A stretch of 64,000 nt of DNA from Gammaproteobacteria bacterium (lineage in GTDB: Bacteria; Pseudomonadota; Gammaproteobacteria; 21-64-14). Location: contig JALUXX010000004.1 in NCBI GenBank assembly GCA_027013145.1, forward strand, positions 1 through 64,000, given 5' to 3'. Shown here in pieces: positions 35,558 to 44,800 of the stretch (position 1 is the stretch's first letter; the number at the start of each line of letters is the position of its first letter). Under the pieces are notes generated by a model. That model saw only the letters and a program-made list of their open reading frames with translations. It ran no database searches and was not told where the DNA came from. The translations under genes were made by a program, and so were the position numbers.

Positions 35558-35898
35558 TCCGCGTCAAGCGCGTCTACGAGAAACCCGCCGCCGCCGACGG
35601 CGTGCGCGTCCTGGTGGAGCGGCTGTGGCCGCGCGGCGTGCGCAAGGCCGATGCGCGCGTCGACCGCTGGATGAAGGAGGTCGCCCCGAGCACCGAGCTG
35701 CGCAAGTGGTTCGGCCACGACCCGGCGCGCTGGGAGGAATTCGTGCGCCGCTACACCGCTGAGCTGCGCGAACGGCCCGACGAGCTGGCGGAACTGCGTC
35801 GGCTCGCGCGCGCGGGCACCCTCACGCTCGTCTACGCCGCGCGCGACGAGACCCACAACAGCGCCGTCGTCCTCGCACGGATCCTGCGCGCCCGCTGA
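35554..35898 (+). CDS. DUF488 family protein
   Basis: 114 residues, starts IRVKRVYEKPAAADGVRVLV, then VERLWPRGVRKADARVDRWM, WFGHDPARWEEFVRRY and TLVYAARDETHNSAVV: all DUF488 hallmarks. Soluble; a role in nucleotide or nucleic-acid handling has been suggested for the family but is not established. GTG start overlaps the previous stop. Confidence 0.92.
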   Translation: MIRVKRVYEKPAAADGVRVLVERLWPRGVRKADARVDRWMKEVAPSTELRKWFGHDPARWEEFVRRYTAELRERPDELAELRRLARAGTLTLVYAARDETHNSAVVLARILRAR

Positions 35899-35937
35899 CG
35901 CGCGCCCGGCATGCGGCACACCGCGCCGGCATCGTAG

Positions 35938-36435
35938 GCATCGTAGCCCGGATAAAGGCCGCAGGCCGCAATCCGGGAACTCACGGTGCAGGAGGGAATT
36001 CCATCCCCGGATTCCGCTGCGCTCCATCCGGGCTACATCAATCGTCGCCGATCGTCGTCGCGAACCCGCCGCATCGTAGCCCGGATGAAGGCCGCAGGCC
36101 GCAATCCGGGGAATCACGGTGCCGGGGGAATTCCATTCCCGGATTGCGCTGCGCTCCATCCGGGCTACATCGATCGTCGCCGATCGTCGTCGCGAACCCG
36201 CCGCATCGTAGCCCGGATGAAGGCCGCAGGCCGCAATCCGGGGAATCACAGTGCAGGAAGGAATTCCATTCCCGGATTCCGCTGCGCTCCATCCGGGCTA
36301 CATCGATCGTCGCCGATCGTCGTCGCGGACCCGCCGCATCGTGGCCCGGATGAAGGCCGCAGGCCGGAATCCGGGAATCACGGTGCTGGGGGAATTCCAT
36401 TCCCGGATTGCGCTGCGCTCCATCCGGGCTACATC
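35938..36435. repeat. REP-like tandem array 1 (left side of the TPS cluster)
   Basis: Four tandem units, the last partial, start GTAGCCCGGAT... at 35943, 36076, 36208 and 36341: a 132-133 bp period. Each unit has two inverted stem-loops. The first is GTAGCCCGGAT with loop GGCCGCAGGCC and AATCCGGG; the second is CCCGGATT, loop GCTGCGC, ATCCGGGCTAC. Linkers carry GAATTCCAT and ATCGATCGTCGCCGATCG. The same unit makes the array at 57209-57907. The frame is open because 132 is a multiple of 3, but it is not a gene. Confidence 0.93.
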
Positions 36436-36471
36436 GACGGCGACGCACCGGGAACCGCGGCGCGCGCGCCG

Positions 36472-37107
36472 TCAACGGGCGGCGGTGGTCCCGGTGCCGA
36501 GGTGCGCCTTCTCGATGCGTTCGCGATAGCCCTGCAGGATGTTCTCCAACTGCACCCGGCCGATACCGGTGACCGGTTCGCGTTGCAGCAGGGCGTCCCA
36601 TACCCCCTTGTCCCGGTAGCTGCGCAGCAGGTCGATCCCCGCCCGGTAGAGCTTGCGGTTGGCCCCTTCGCAGTACTCGATGCGCCGCACCTGGCGCGCG
36701 AGGATCGAGCGCAGGCCGTCGCGTTGGGTACGGGTCTCCTCGAGTTGCGCGAGCGTCTTGCGCTGCGCCTGCGCCAACTCCTCGAGGCGCTGCTGATACT
36801 GGCGCAGGCGCCCGGCGAGGCCGGAGTTGTAACGCTTGAGTTCCCGATTGCGCTTGGCGCTTCGGGTCCCGGCCCGTTCAAGGGCGGCGACCTTCTTTTC
36901 GGCGGCCGCGAGCCGCTCCTGCAGCTTGCCGTTCTCGGCCTGGGCCGCCTCCAGCTTCGCGTTCAGGTCGCGTAACAGGTACTGTGCGCGGCGCAGCGCC
37001 TCCTGCCCGGGGTCGGTGCGCCGCTGGTCCGCGGCCGCGACGTGCACCGAGAGCATCCCGATCGCGAACGCAGCGAGGGCGTCGCGCATGAATCGGCGGG
37101 TATCCAT
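36472..37107 (-). CDS. Periplasmic coiled-coil protein, last gene of the TPS/TonB cluster
   Basis: 211 residues. Signal peptide about 1-25 (RDALAAFAIGMLSVHVAAA), then a long coiled coil from about 40 to 150 (heptads such as LLRDLNAKLEAAQAENGKL and LRQYQQRLEELAQAQ), ending in a short helical tail with EYCEGANRKLYRAG. GGGAGGA precedes the ATG. It comes 41 bases after the porin gene. A periplasmic scaffold or partner of TonB/ExbBD is inferred from position; I know no family name. Confidence 0.75.
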   Translation of the reverse strand: MDTRRFMRDALAAFAIGMLSVHVAAADQRRTDPGQEALRRAQYLLRDLNAKLEAAQAENGKLQERLAAAEKKVAALERAGTRSAKRNRELKRYNSGLAGRLRQYQQRLEELAQAQRKTLAQLEETRTQRDGLRSILARQVRRIEYCEGANRKLYRAGIDLLRSYRDKGVWDALLQREPVTGIGRVQLENILQGYRERIEKAHLGTGTTAAR

Positions 37108-37148
37108 TGCCTGTCCTCCCGTGTCGGATGAACCGGTCCCGACCGCCG

Positions 37149-38762
37149 TCAGAACCGGGCGTTGAGGTCGACCTGCAGCACGTCCACCCCGTAGGGCGGG
37201 CCGTCGATCTGCCGCGAACTCAGCCAACTGACGGCCAGCCAGGTGTTCGTCGCCAGTCCGTAGCTGCCGCGCAGGATCCAGCCCACGGCATTGGTGCCGC
37301 CGAGGTGGAAATCGGAGTCGGTGAAGGAACTGAGGACCGCGTTCGCCTCCAGGCGCTTGTAGGCCGCCGACAGGCGCCAGTCATGGCGGCGGTGTATCCG
37401 CGGACGCCCGACCGCGACGATGAGCTGATAGCCCTCGTCGCTCTTGGGCACGAGCTGCCCGAATTCGCGCTGGATCGCATCCCGGTTGAGCCCGAGGTTG
37501 CGCACGTAGTCGGCGGTGACGGTCACGTGGTTGGGACCGAAGCCGGCATAGTCGATCGACGCGGTCGCGTTGGCCTCCTTGAAATCGGCGCACAGGCCGA
37601 ACAGGCGGAACGACTGCGTCGAGTCGTTGCTGATCTCGCACATGCTGTTTCCGTTCTGGATGAACGCCGGCGCGGTGAAGTCCGTCAGGCGGCTGTCGAG
37701 CGTGTTGCGCACCCCCTGGACGTTTTCGTAGTCGTAGTACGCCGCGCCGAAGCGCAGCCGGAGCCTGTCGCTCAGCGCCCAGTCGAAGCCGCCCTGCGCG
37801 GCCAGCAACCACTTGTCGTGGGCGCTCAGTTCGACCTCCTGTATGGAGAACCCCCCGAGCGTCAGGAACGGAGAGAAGGCCACGCCGGTGCCGGCGCGGC
37901 CCGGCGGGCCGAGCGGACGCACGGTCGCGGCGACGCCGTCGAAGTTCAGGTCCGGATCCCAGACCAGGTCGGTGTGGAACCAGGGGTCGGGGAGGCGCCC
38001 GCCCCAGGCCTGGACGCGGCCGCCCCAGCCGCGGTAGTGCAGGTAGGCGCGGTCGAGCACCAGCCGGAATGGCTGATTGAAATTCCCCAGTGTCTGGTTG
38101 GTGGAGACCGGGTTGTTGAAGCTGCCGGTGGCGATGCGCACGCCGGCCTCCAGGCCATCGGTGATCAGGGCGTTGAGCCCCAGTCGCAGACGCAGTCGCA
38201 GGCGTTGCCGGTCCTCGGTGGTGTTGAGGAACGGCTGGTTGGTCCGGCTCAGCCCGCCCGACTGATTGACCTTCTGAAAATCGAGGATCGCGTTGGGCGC
38301 GTTGTCGGCGGCGAAGAAGTCCGATTCCTCGCGCAGGCGGATGTCACCGTAGAGGCGGATACGCCGGATCCAGTCGGGCAGCGCGCCGGGAACGCCCCAG
38401 CGTTCGCTGCGCGCCTTCACGAGGACGTCGTGGACCACCTCCTTGCGCAGTCCGGAGCGAACCTCCTTGCGGATCTGGTCCTTGACGATCTCGGGCACAT
38501 AGGGCACGCGCACGACCGGCGCCGGGCCGGGCCCTCCCCCGCCGGCGGGGGTTCCGCCGCCGGCCGCCGCCGCGCGGCGCTGCGCCCGGCGGATGAGCGC
38601 GTCGGCGCGCGCCCGCGTGAGCACCCCCTCCTGCACCAGCAGCTCGATCAGATTGTGCATGGTGTCGCGCAGCTCGGTGACTTCGGCGTCGCCGGCGGCG
38701 TGGGCGACGGGCGCCGCGATCAGCAGGATCAGGGCCAGGGGCAGGGTCTTGAACATTCGCAT
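37149..38762 (-). CDS. Putative outer-membrane porin (Porin_5-like)
   Basis: 537 residues. Signal peptide about 1-22 (KTLPLALILLIAAPVAHA), then a helical N-terminal part (about 30-110, with DTMHNLIELLVQEGVLTRA) that is typical of this porin type. A beta-rich barrel follows, with alternating strands such as IRLYGDIRLREESDFFA and DRQRLRLRLRLGLNALI, and finishes DVLQVDLNARF with the terminal Phe of outer-membrane barrels. It likely passes small molecules and could feed the PstS-like binding protein. 61 bases after tonB. Confidence 0.85.
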   Translation of the reverse strand: MRMFKTLPLALILLIAAPVAHAAGDAEVTELRDTMHNLIELLVQEGVLTRARADALIRRAQRRAAAAGGGTPAGGGGPGPAPVVRVPYVPEIVKDQIRKEVRSGLRKEVVHDVLVKARSERWGVPGALPDWIRRIRLYGDIRLREESDFFAADNAPNAILDFQKVNQSGGLSRTNQPFLNTTEDRQRLRLRLRLGLNALITDGLEAGVRIATGSFNNPVSTNQTLGNFNQPFRLVLDRAYLHYRGWGGRVQAWGGRLPDPWFHTDLVWDPDLNFDGVAATVRPLGPPGRAGTGVAFSPFLTLGGFSIQEVELSAHDKWLLAAQGGFDWALSDRLRLRFGAAYYDYENVQGVRNTLDSRLTDFTAPAFIQNGNSMCEISNDSTQSFRLFGLCADFKEANATASIDYAGFGPNHVTVTADYVRNLGLNRDAIQREFGQLVPKSDEGYQLIVAVGRPRIHRRHDWRLSAAYKRLEANAVLSSFTDSDFHLGGTNAVGWILRGSYGLATNTWLAVSWLSSRQIDGPPYGVDVLQVDLNARF

Positions 38763-38823
38763 GACAGTGGGCTTCCGTCGGTCGCGCGGCGCGGGACCGC
38801 TTCGTTCGGGTTTGTCGTCGGGT

Positions 38824-39477
38824 TCACATCCGCGAGGAGATGCGCAGGCGCAGCGGCTGGGGCATGTCGGGCGGCGGCGCCGCGGCGAGGGCGCCCAGCG
38901 CCGAGAGCCGACGCACGATCATGCGGTCGAGGGCGGGCCTGCCGGTGGAGCCGCTGAGTTCCACGCGCCGCACCCCGCCGTCGGGACGGAGCCAGATGCG
39001 CACGACGACCGAATAGTCGCGGGTGCGGAGCCGGCTCTCGGCATCGAGCGCCGCCTGCACGTCGCGCTGCAGGGCGCTGGCGTAGTGCCCGAAGCGGCTG
39101 CCGCCGGCCGCGCCGATGAGGTCGCGCCCGCCCTTGCGCGCGGCGAGCCCGAAGCCGTCCGAGCCGGCGCCGCCCTTGGCGTCGAGTCCGAGCTTGCCGG
39201 GCGGGGGGACGTCGGCGGGCTTCTCGGGCGGCGCCTCCTGCTTGGGCCGGGCGAGATCGACCTGCTTCTGCTGCGGCTCGGGCGGCGGCTCCTGCACCTT
39301 GGGCGGGGGCGGGGGCGGCGCGACGAGCGTGATCTGCTGCACCATGCGCCGCGGCGGCGCCGGCGTCTCCATCAGCCAGCCGCGCAGCAGCATCGCGCAG
39401 GCGGTGACCGCGCTCACCGCGAGCAGCGCACCGGCGCCCACGGAGGCGTAGCGTATGGCGATTCTGTGTGGGTCCAT
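38824..39477 (-). CDS. tonB: Energy transducer TonB
   Basis: 217 residues. One membrane helix near the N-terminus (about 10-32), Pro/Lys/Glu-rich middle (VAPPPPPPKVQEPPPEPQQ and KQEAPPEKPADVPPP) spanning the periplasm, and a TonB C-terminal domain (about 130-217: YSVVVRIWLRPDGGVRRVEL, then RMIVRRLSALGA). Works with ExbB/ExbD to energise an outer-membrane receptor. Here the gene directly follows exbD (38 bases) in the run that begins with TpsA. Confidence 0.92.
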   Translation of the reverse strand: MDPHRIAIRYASVGAGALLAVSAVTACAMLLRGWLMETPAPPRRMVQQITLVAPPPPPPKVQEPPPEPQQKQVDLARPKQEAPPEKPADVPPPGKLGLDAKGGAGSDGFGLAARKGGRDLIGAAGGSRFGHYASALQRDVQAALDAESRLRTRDYSVVVRIWLRPDGGVRRVELSGSTGRPALDRMIVRRLSALGALAAAPPPDMPQPLRLRISSRM

Positions 39478-39515
39478 GACCTGTCCTCCAGGTTTTCCCG
39501 CTGGGGATTCCGGGT

Positions 39516-39920
39516 TCACTTCACCAGTCGCTGGGTCACGAGGCCGAGGCGGTGGATCTGGAGCTCGTTGAGCATCGCCAGCACCGCGATGACCTGTTTG
39601 TAGGCGACGTCGGCGTCGCCCTTCACGACCACCGGCAGATCCGGATTGGCGGCCTTGTACTGCCGCAGGCGGCTCTTGAGTTCCGCCATGCTCACCGGGT
39701 AGGTGTCCAGATAGATGGTCCCGTCGGCGGTGATCGTGATCGCCTTGGTCTGCGGTTTGGCCAGGCTCGGCGTGGCGCTGGCCTTGGGCAGGTTGACGCG
39801 GATGCCCTGCACCGTCGCGGTGGTCATGATGATGAAGATCACCAGCAGCACGTAGGCCAGATCCAGCATCGGCGTGATGTTGATGTCGTCGTAGAGTTCT
39901 TCGTCGCGCTGCGCGCTCAT
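39516..39920 (-). CDS. exbD: ExbD/TolR-family proton-channel subunit
   Basis: 134 residues. Short cytosolic start, one membrane helix with the functional aspartate D20 in NITPMLDLAYVLLVIFIIM, then the periplasmic TolR/ExbD domain (ITADGTIYLDTYPVSMAELK and KGDADVAYKQVIAVLAML). D20 is the proton-carrying residue. 13 bases after the ExbB fusion. Confidence 0.95.
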   Translation of the reverse strand: MSAQRDEELYDDINITPMLDLAYVLLVIFIIMTTATVQGIRVNLPKASATPSLAKPQTKAITITADGTIYLDTYPVSMAELKSRLRQYKAANPDLPVVVKGDADVAYKQVIAVLAMLNELQIHRLGLVTQRLVK

Positions 39921-39933
39921 TGCGCACCTCCGG

Positions 39934-41853
39934 CTATTCCCCGTGGGCCTCGGCGATGCGGCCGAGGAAATCGTCGACGAACACGCGCATGTCCGCCGCG
40001 ATCTCCTTGATCCGCGTCATCAGGTAGTTGTAGGCAAACAGCGCCGGGATCGCGACGGCGAGCCCGGCGACGGTCGCCACCAGCGCGGCGGCGATGCCGG
40101 GCGCGATCGCGTTGATATTGACGTCGCCGGTGGCGGCGATCGCGGCGAAGGTGATCATCACGCCCATCACCGTGCCGAGCAGGCCGAGGAAGGGGCCGCC
40201 GGAAATGGCGATGGTGAGCAGCACCATCTGGTTGTTCAGGCGCTGGATCTCACGCACCAGGGCGGCGTCGAGGCGTGCGCGGATCGCCTGCAGCGCCTGC
40301 GGCCGCAGCATCGCGCCGTGGGTGTCGGCGCCGAAGCGCAGGTCGAGTTCGTTGATGCCGGCCACGTAGATCCGGTAGAGCGAGGACCCGGCGAAGGTCG
40401 CGTCGCCCTTTGTCAGGCGCACGACCCCGGGCAGGGGGGCCGCGCGCGCGGCGGCGCCGGCGCTGCGCCCGGCGGCGGCGAACGCGGCCGCCTTGCTGCG
40501 CTCGAAGGCCTCGACGAAGCGGCGGTTGCCCGCCTTGGTGCGGCGGATGGTGCGCGCCTTGACGGCCATGACGGCGAAGCTGACCATGCCCATCAGCACC
40601 AGCAGGGTGATGATGACCCAGCCGTCGGTGGTGACCGAACGCAGGATGGTCCCGAAATACGAAGTGCCCCAGGAGCCGCCGCCGTTCTGTTCGTCGCCGC
40701 CGTAGCGCAGGAGGGTCGAGCCCGGCGCCTCGTCGGCGGCCGCGGCCGCGATCCACGCCGGGGGCCGCGCGCGGTTGGACAGGCGTACCTCGTCGATCTC
40801 GCCGCGCAGCGCGTGACTGCCGTCGGCGGCGGCGCCGAGCCCGATGGGACCCCCCATCTCCACGGCCGGCGCCGCCACGCTCGCCGCTTGCGCCCCGTCG
40901 AGATAGAGGATGAGGCGCCCGTCCCCAAGGGTCACCGCGACCTGGTGCCAGCTCCCGGGGGCGAAGGCCACGTGCGGGGTCGCGACCGAGGCGCCGGGGG
41001 CGGTGTCGATGCGGGCATAGAGGCCGTCGGCGTCGAGGCCGACGAACAGACCGCGCCCGTCGGTGTCGCTGCGCGCGAACAGATAGGCGTCCTCCTGCGC
41101 CTGCGCCACCCGCAGCCACGCGGTGAGGGTGAACCCGGCGGCCCCGAGGCGCAGGCTCGGCGAATCCGGGAGCACGATGCCGCCCTTCCCGCTGAGGCGC
41201 GCACCGGCACCGATGATCGACGCGGCGTCGGGCGCGGCCGCCGAGCGCACCGCATCGTTGCCGTAGGCGGTGGCGTCGCGCGGCGCGCCCGTCTTGTTGT
41301 CGAAGTGATAGACCGCGACCTGGTGCACGTCGTAGGTGGCCTGCGGGTCGGTCCCGGCCCCGGCGTCCTGGTTGCCGTAGTACATCCAGAACCGGTCGAT
41401 CCCGCCGCCGGCCGGGGCGGGCGGCGCCTGCACCCAGATCAGGGCGATCCCGTTGAGGGGATCGAACTTCTCGACGCTGTATTTGAGCGGGGTCTTGTCG
41501 TCAGCGGCGAGGAAGCGCAGGTCGCCCGCATCGGACTTGAGATCGAGAAAGTACGAGAAGTTGCCCGAGTGCAGGCGCACCAGCAGCGGGAGCCCGGCCG
41601 GGACGCCCGCGGGCTTGGCGCGCGTCGCGCCGGGGGGCGTGCCGGGGGGCGTGCCGGTGGCCGCGGCGGCGGCCGCGCCGGGGGCGGGCGGCTGCGTCTG
41701 GATCGTGATCTGCTTGCGGTAGGACCAATGGTCGTTCCACCACGCCTGCGCGATGCCGGGCAGCAACAGGGCCGCGAGCAACAGCGGTCCCAGCACCCGG
41801 TGCGCGGACGGGGATCGTTGGGGGGCCTTCATTTCGGGTCGGTTCTCCTGCAT
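39934..41853 (-). CDS. DUF2341-LamG-ExbB fusion protein
   Basis: 639 residues. Signal peptide about 18-37 (LLLAALLLPGIAQA), then a DUF2341 domain (WWNDHWSYRKQITIQT; VEKFDPLNGIALIWVQAPP), then a LamG/concanavalin-like domain (about 205-365: AAGFTLTAWLRVAQAQEDAY, GSWHQVAVTLGDGRLILYLDG). After a membrane helix (about 395-420) the last about 200 residues are a MotA/TolQ/ExbB proton-channel domain, with LTIAISGGPFLGLLGTVMGV and NAIAPGIAAALVATVAGLAVAI. A carbohydrate- or protein-binding periplasmic head fused to the motor is unusual but I recall DUF2341-ExbB proteins near filamentous haemagglutinin genes elsewhere. 25 bases after tpsA. Confidence 0.9.
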   Translation of the reverse strand: MQENRPEMKAPQRSPSAHRVLGPLLLAALLLPGIAQAWWNDHWSYRKQITIQTQPPAPGAAAAAATGTPPGTPPGATRAKPAGVPAGLPLLVRLHSGNFSYFLDLKSDAGDLRFLAADDKTPLKYSVEKFDPLNGIALIWVQAPPAPAGGGIDRFWMYYGNQDAGAGTDPQATYDVHQVAVYHFDNKTGAPRDATAYGNDAVRSAAAPDAASIIGAGARLSGKGGIVLPDSPSLRLGAAGFTLTAWLRVAQAQEDAYLFARSDTDGRGLFVGLDADGLYARIDTAPGASVATPHVAFAPGSWHQVAVTLGDGRLILYLDGAQAASVAAPAVEMGGPIGLGAAADGSHALRGEIDEVRLSNRARPPAWIAAAAADEAPGSTLLRYGGDEQNGGGSWGTSYFGTILRSVTTDGWVIITLLVLMGMVSFAVMAVKARTIRRTKAGNRRFVEAFERSKAAAFAAAGRSAGAAARAAPLPGVVRLTKGDATFAGSSLYRIYVAGINELDLRFGADTHGAMLRPQALQAIRARLDAALVREIQRLNNQMVLLTIAISGGPFLGLLGTVMGVMITFAAIAATGDVNINAIAPGIAAALVATVAGLAVAIPALFAYNYLMTRIKEIAADMRVFVDDFLGRIAEAHGE

Positions 41854-41878
41854 GGCCGGGGCACTCCTGCGTAGGGGC

Positions 41879-44800
41879 TCATTCTCCGAAGCCGAGGAAC
41901 TGCACGGTCAGGAACGACAACGCGCCGGGGCCACCCGCGGCGTTGGCGCGGTCGCTGCGGCCGAGCGTATCGAGCGACTGCTGGGCGATCTGGCTGACGC
42001 TGCCGGTGAGGTTGCTCACGCCGCTGAGGCTCGCGGCGAGGGCGCCGGTGTTCGCCACCGGCACCCCGGTGACGGTGCCCGAGACCTGGATGTTCTGCGC
42101 CCCGAGCACGCTCACCGCGGCGATGTTGAGATTGCCGGCCGAGCCGATCCCGGCGTCACCGGCGTTGACGACGCCGGCGGGCGCGACGAGGTCGACGCTG
42201 CCCGGCGTGACTCCCTCCCGGGTCACGATTGCGCGGATCCCGCTGCCGGCCACCGCGTTCGAGAAGTCCACGCGCACGTTGCCGCGGGCGTCGACGATGA
42301 GCTGCGGCGGCGGCGCGGAGATTGCGGTCTTGGCGCCGCGGCCGGCGTCGATGTTGCCGCGCGAGGACCAGATCAGGATGTCGCCGCCCTGGAGCGTGAA
42401 CACGCGCGACTGGTTGACCAGGAAATCGTCGCGCGTGAAGGCGCGCACGCTCCCCGGCCCCTGGGCGACGATCCCGAGGTCCGAGGGGCTCTTGCTCTGG
42501 CCCAGGTTCGCCGGCGGGTTGGCGAGCCCCGCGTTGACCCGACCGCCCGGGACCAGCAGGTTGATGTCGCCGCCGGCGAGGGTGTAGATGCGGCTGAAGA
42601 ACATGTTCAGATCGCCGCGGTAATCCGATCCCGGGAACAGTGTGCGGATGGCGTCGAAGCCGCGCTGGAAGCCGGCCCCGGCGCTCGCGGCGCGGCCGGC
42701 GTCGCGCAGCTCCGTGTAGAACGCCTGCAGGATCAGCGGGCGCCGCTCCAGCGGCGGCAGCGCGCGGAAGCGCGCCAGGGCGTCGGCCGGGCTGAGGGAC
42801 GGATCACCGCTGCGGGCGCGCATCGCCGCGGTCAGCAGCGGCGAATAGCGCGCGCCGGGCGCGAAGTAGCGCGCGGCGAACGCGTCGTAGGCGGGCGCGC
42901 GCGCGAGCCCGGCGAGCACGGTGACATCCGCCCCGCGTACCGGCAGCGCGCCGTTTACGGCGTTGCCGATCGTGGTGATGCCGGCGGAGAAGCCGAGGTC
43001 GATGTCGCGGCCGGCGCTGACCGCCAGCCGCCCCGGTCCGCCGAGGCGGATCTCGGGTGAGATGGAGGTGCCGTCGTAGCGTAGGTCGCGGCCGGCCTGC
43101 ACCACGGTCACGTCGCCGGCGTTGGCGTTCTGGCCCTGAAAATTGAAGTCGACGACGTCGCGCCCGGCGATCACGCGTGCCGCCTTGGGCAGGCGCCAGT
43201 TGCCGCCGCGCAGGTCGCCGCCGGCGGCGACCACGCGCACCGGTTCGGGGTCGCCGGCGTGCAGCGGGCGCGCGGCGTGGTTGAACGTGATCTCCAGGTT
43301 GGCGCGGGTGTAATTGGCGTCGGGTCCGACCGGGCCCGGCAGCAGCGCCGGATCGCCGTCCGAGACCCCGACGGTGGCACCCGTCGCCCGCACGTCGCCG
43401 CCGGCGAGCAGGTCCAGCCCGCCGCGTGCCGACGGATACAGCCACAGGGCCCCGTTGAGGTCGATGGTGCCCGCGGGCGCGGCCGCCCGCAGCGTCGGCG
43501 GATAGACGAACACCGCCGCGGTGGGATTGAACCTGACCGAGCGCGCGGACTGCTCCACGGCGGTGGAGTTGTTCACCAGCGCGAGGTCCCCGCTCAACGA
43601 CAGCAACCGCACCGCGCTGTCGGGGGCGTAGGTGAAGAACACCGAGGTGTCGCCGATTCCGGTCCCGTTGGGCTGGCCGCTGACCGTCGGATTGAAGACG
43701 GTCTCGAGCTGCAGGTCGCGGCGGGCGGTGAGATCGATGGCGCCCGCGCCCAGTGCCAGGAAGGTGTGCACCGGGTTCCCGTTGGCGGTGCGGCCGCTGG
43801 TCACCGCGCCGCCGGCGTAGAGGTGTCCGTTTCCGCGGCCGACGAAGAACAGGCCGCTGCGGATGTCGCGCCCGGCGTCGACCGACAGGTCGCCGCCGCC
43901 CCAACTGCGGATCGCGCCGGCGGTGTCCTTCAGGCCGGTGGTGGGTACCGACGCGGCCAGGTTGTCGACGTCGCGCCCGGCGCGGATGCGAACGTCGCCG
44001 CCGCCGAGGGCGCCGACCCCCTGGCGGAACTCGGAGAACGCCAGCGCCCACTCGGTCGGCACCGTGCGGCCGAACCGGCTGCCCCCGCCGCGGCGCCGCA
44101 GCCACCCGGTGACGAGCTGATCGCCCGCGACCCCGCGCACGTCGCGCCCGGCGCGGATGGTCAGGTCGCCACCGCCGGTGGGCCAGTTGCGGGTCACGGG
44201 ACGGGAAAAAAAGCCGCCGCTGCCGCGGACCGAGGGTACCGCCGGCACGCCGGCGGTGTAGATCACCGAACCGGCGTCACCGAGGGTGACGTCGCCGCCG
44301 GCGGCGACGTCGATCGCACCGCTGCCGGTGCGCACCAGGCGCCCGGCGGCCAGATGCACGCCGCCCCCGCCCGCGCTCAGCGCCTCCGCCGGGAGGACCG
44401 CGAGCGGATCGGCGGCGAGCGGGTCGGCGCCGGCCACCAGGCGGTAGCTCCACGAGTCCCCGCCGCCGAAGGTCGCGTCGGGGCGCGTGCCGGAAAAGCC
44501 GTCGCTCAGGCTCGCATCGAGCATCAGGTTGCCGCGGGCGCGCAGGGTGAGCACGCCCGGCACGCCGGCGAAACGCCACGCGGAGAGGTCCCAGTCGGAG
44601 GCGAGGGTGAGATCGCCCGCGCCGTCGACCTCGATGCCGGGGACGAGGGTGAACGCCGGGTCCGTACCGTGTCCGAGACGCGCCGCGACGGCGGGCGCGA
44701 AGCTGCTGAAGGACTGCGCGTCGGCACGCCACGCCGCCCGCTGCGTCGCATCCAGCGACGCGGCGTCGTAGCGGCGGAACGCCTCCACGCGCACGCTGTC

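Noticed and set aside
35986-36601. Open frames through REP array 1
   Set aside because: Same reason as for the second array; the unit period of 132-133 breaks the frame in places.
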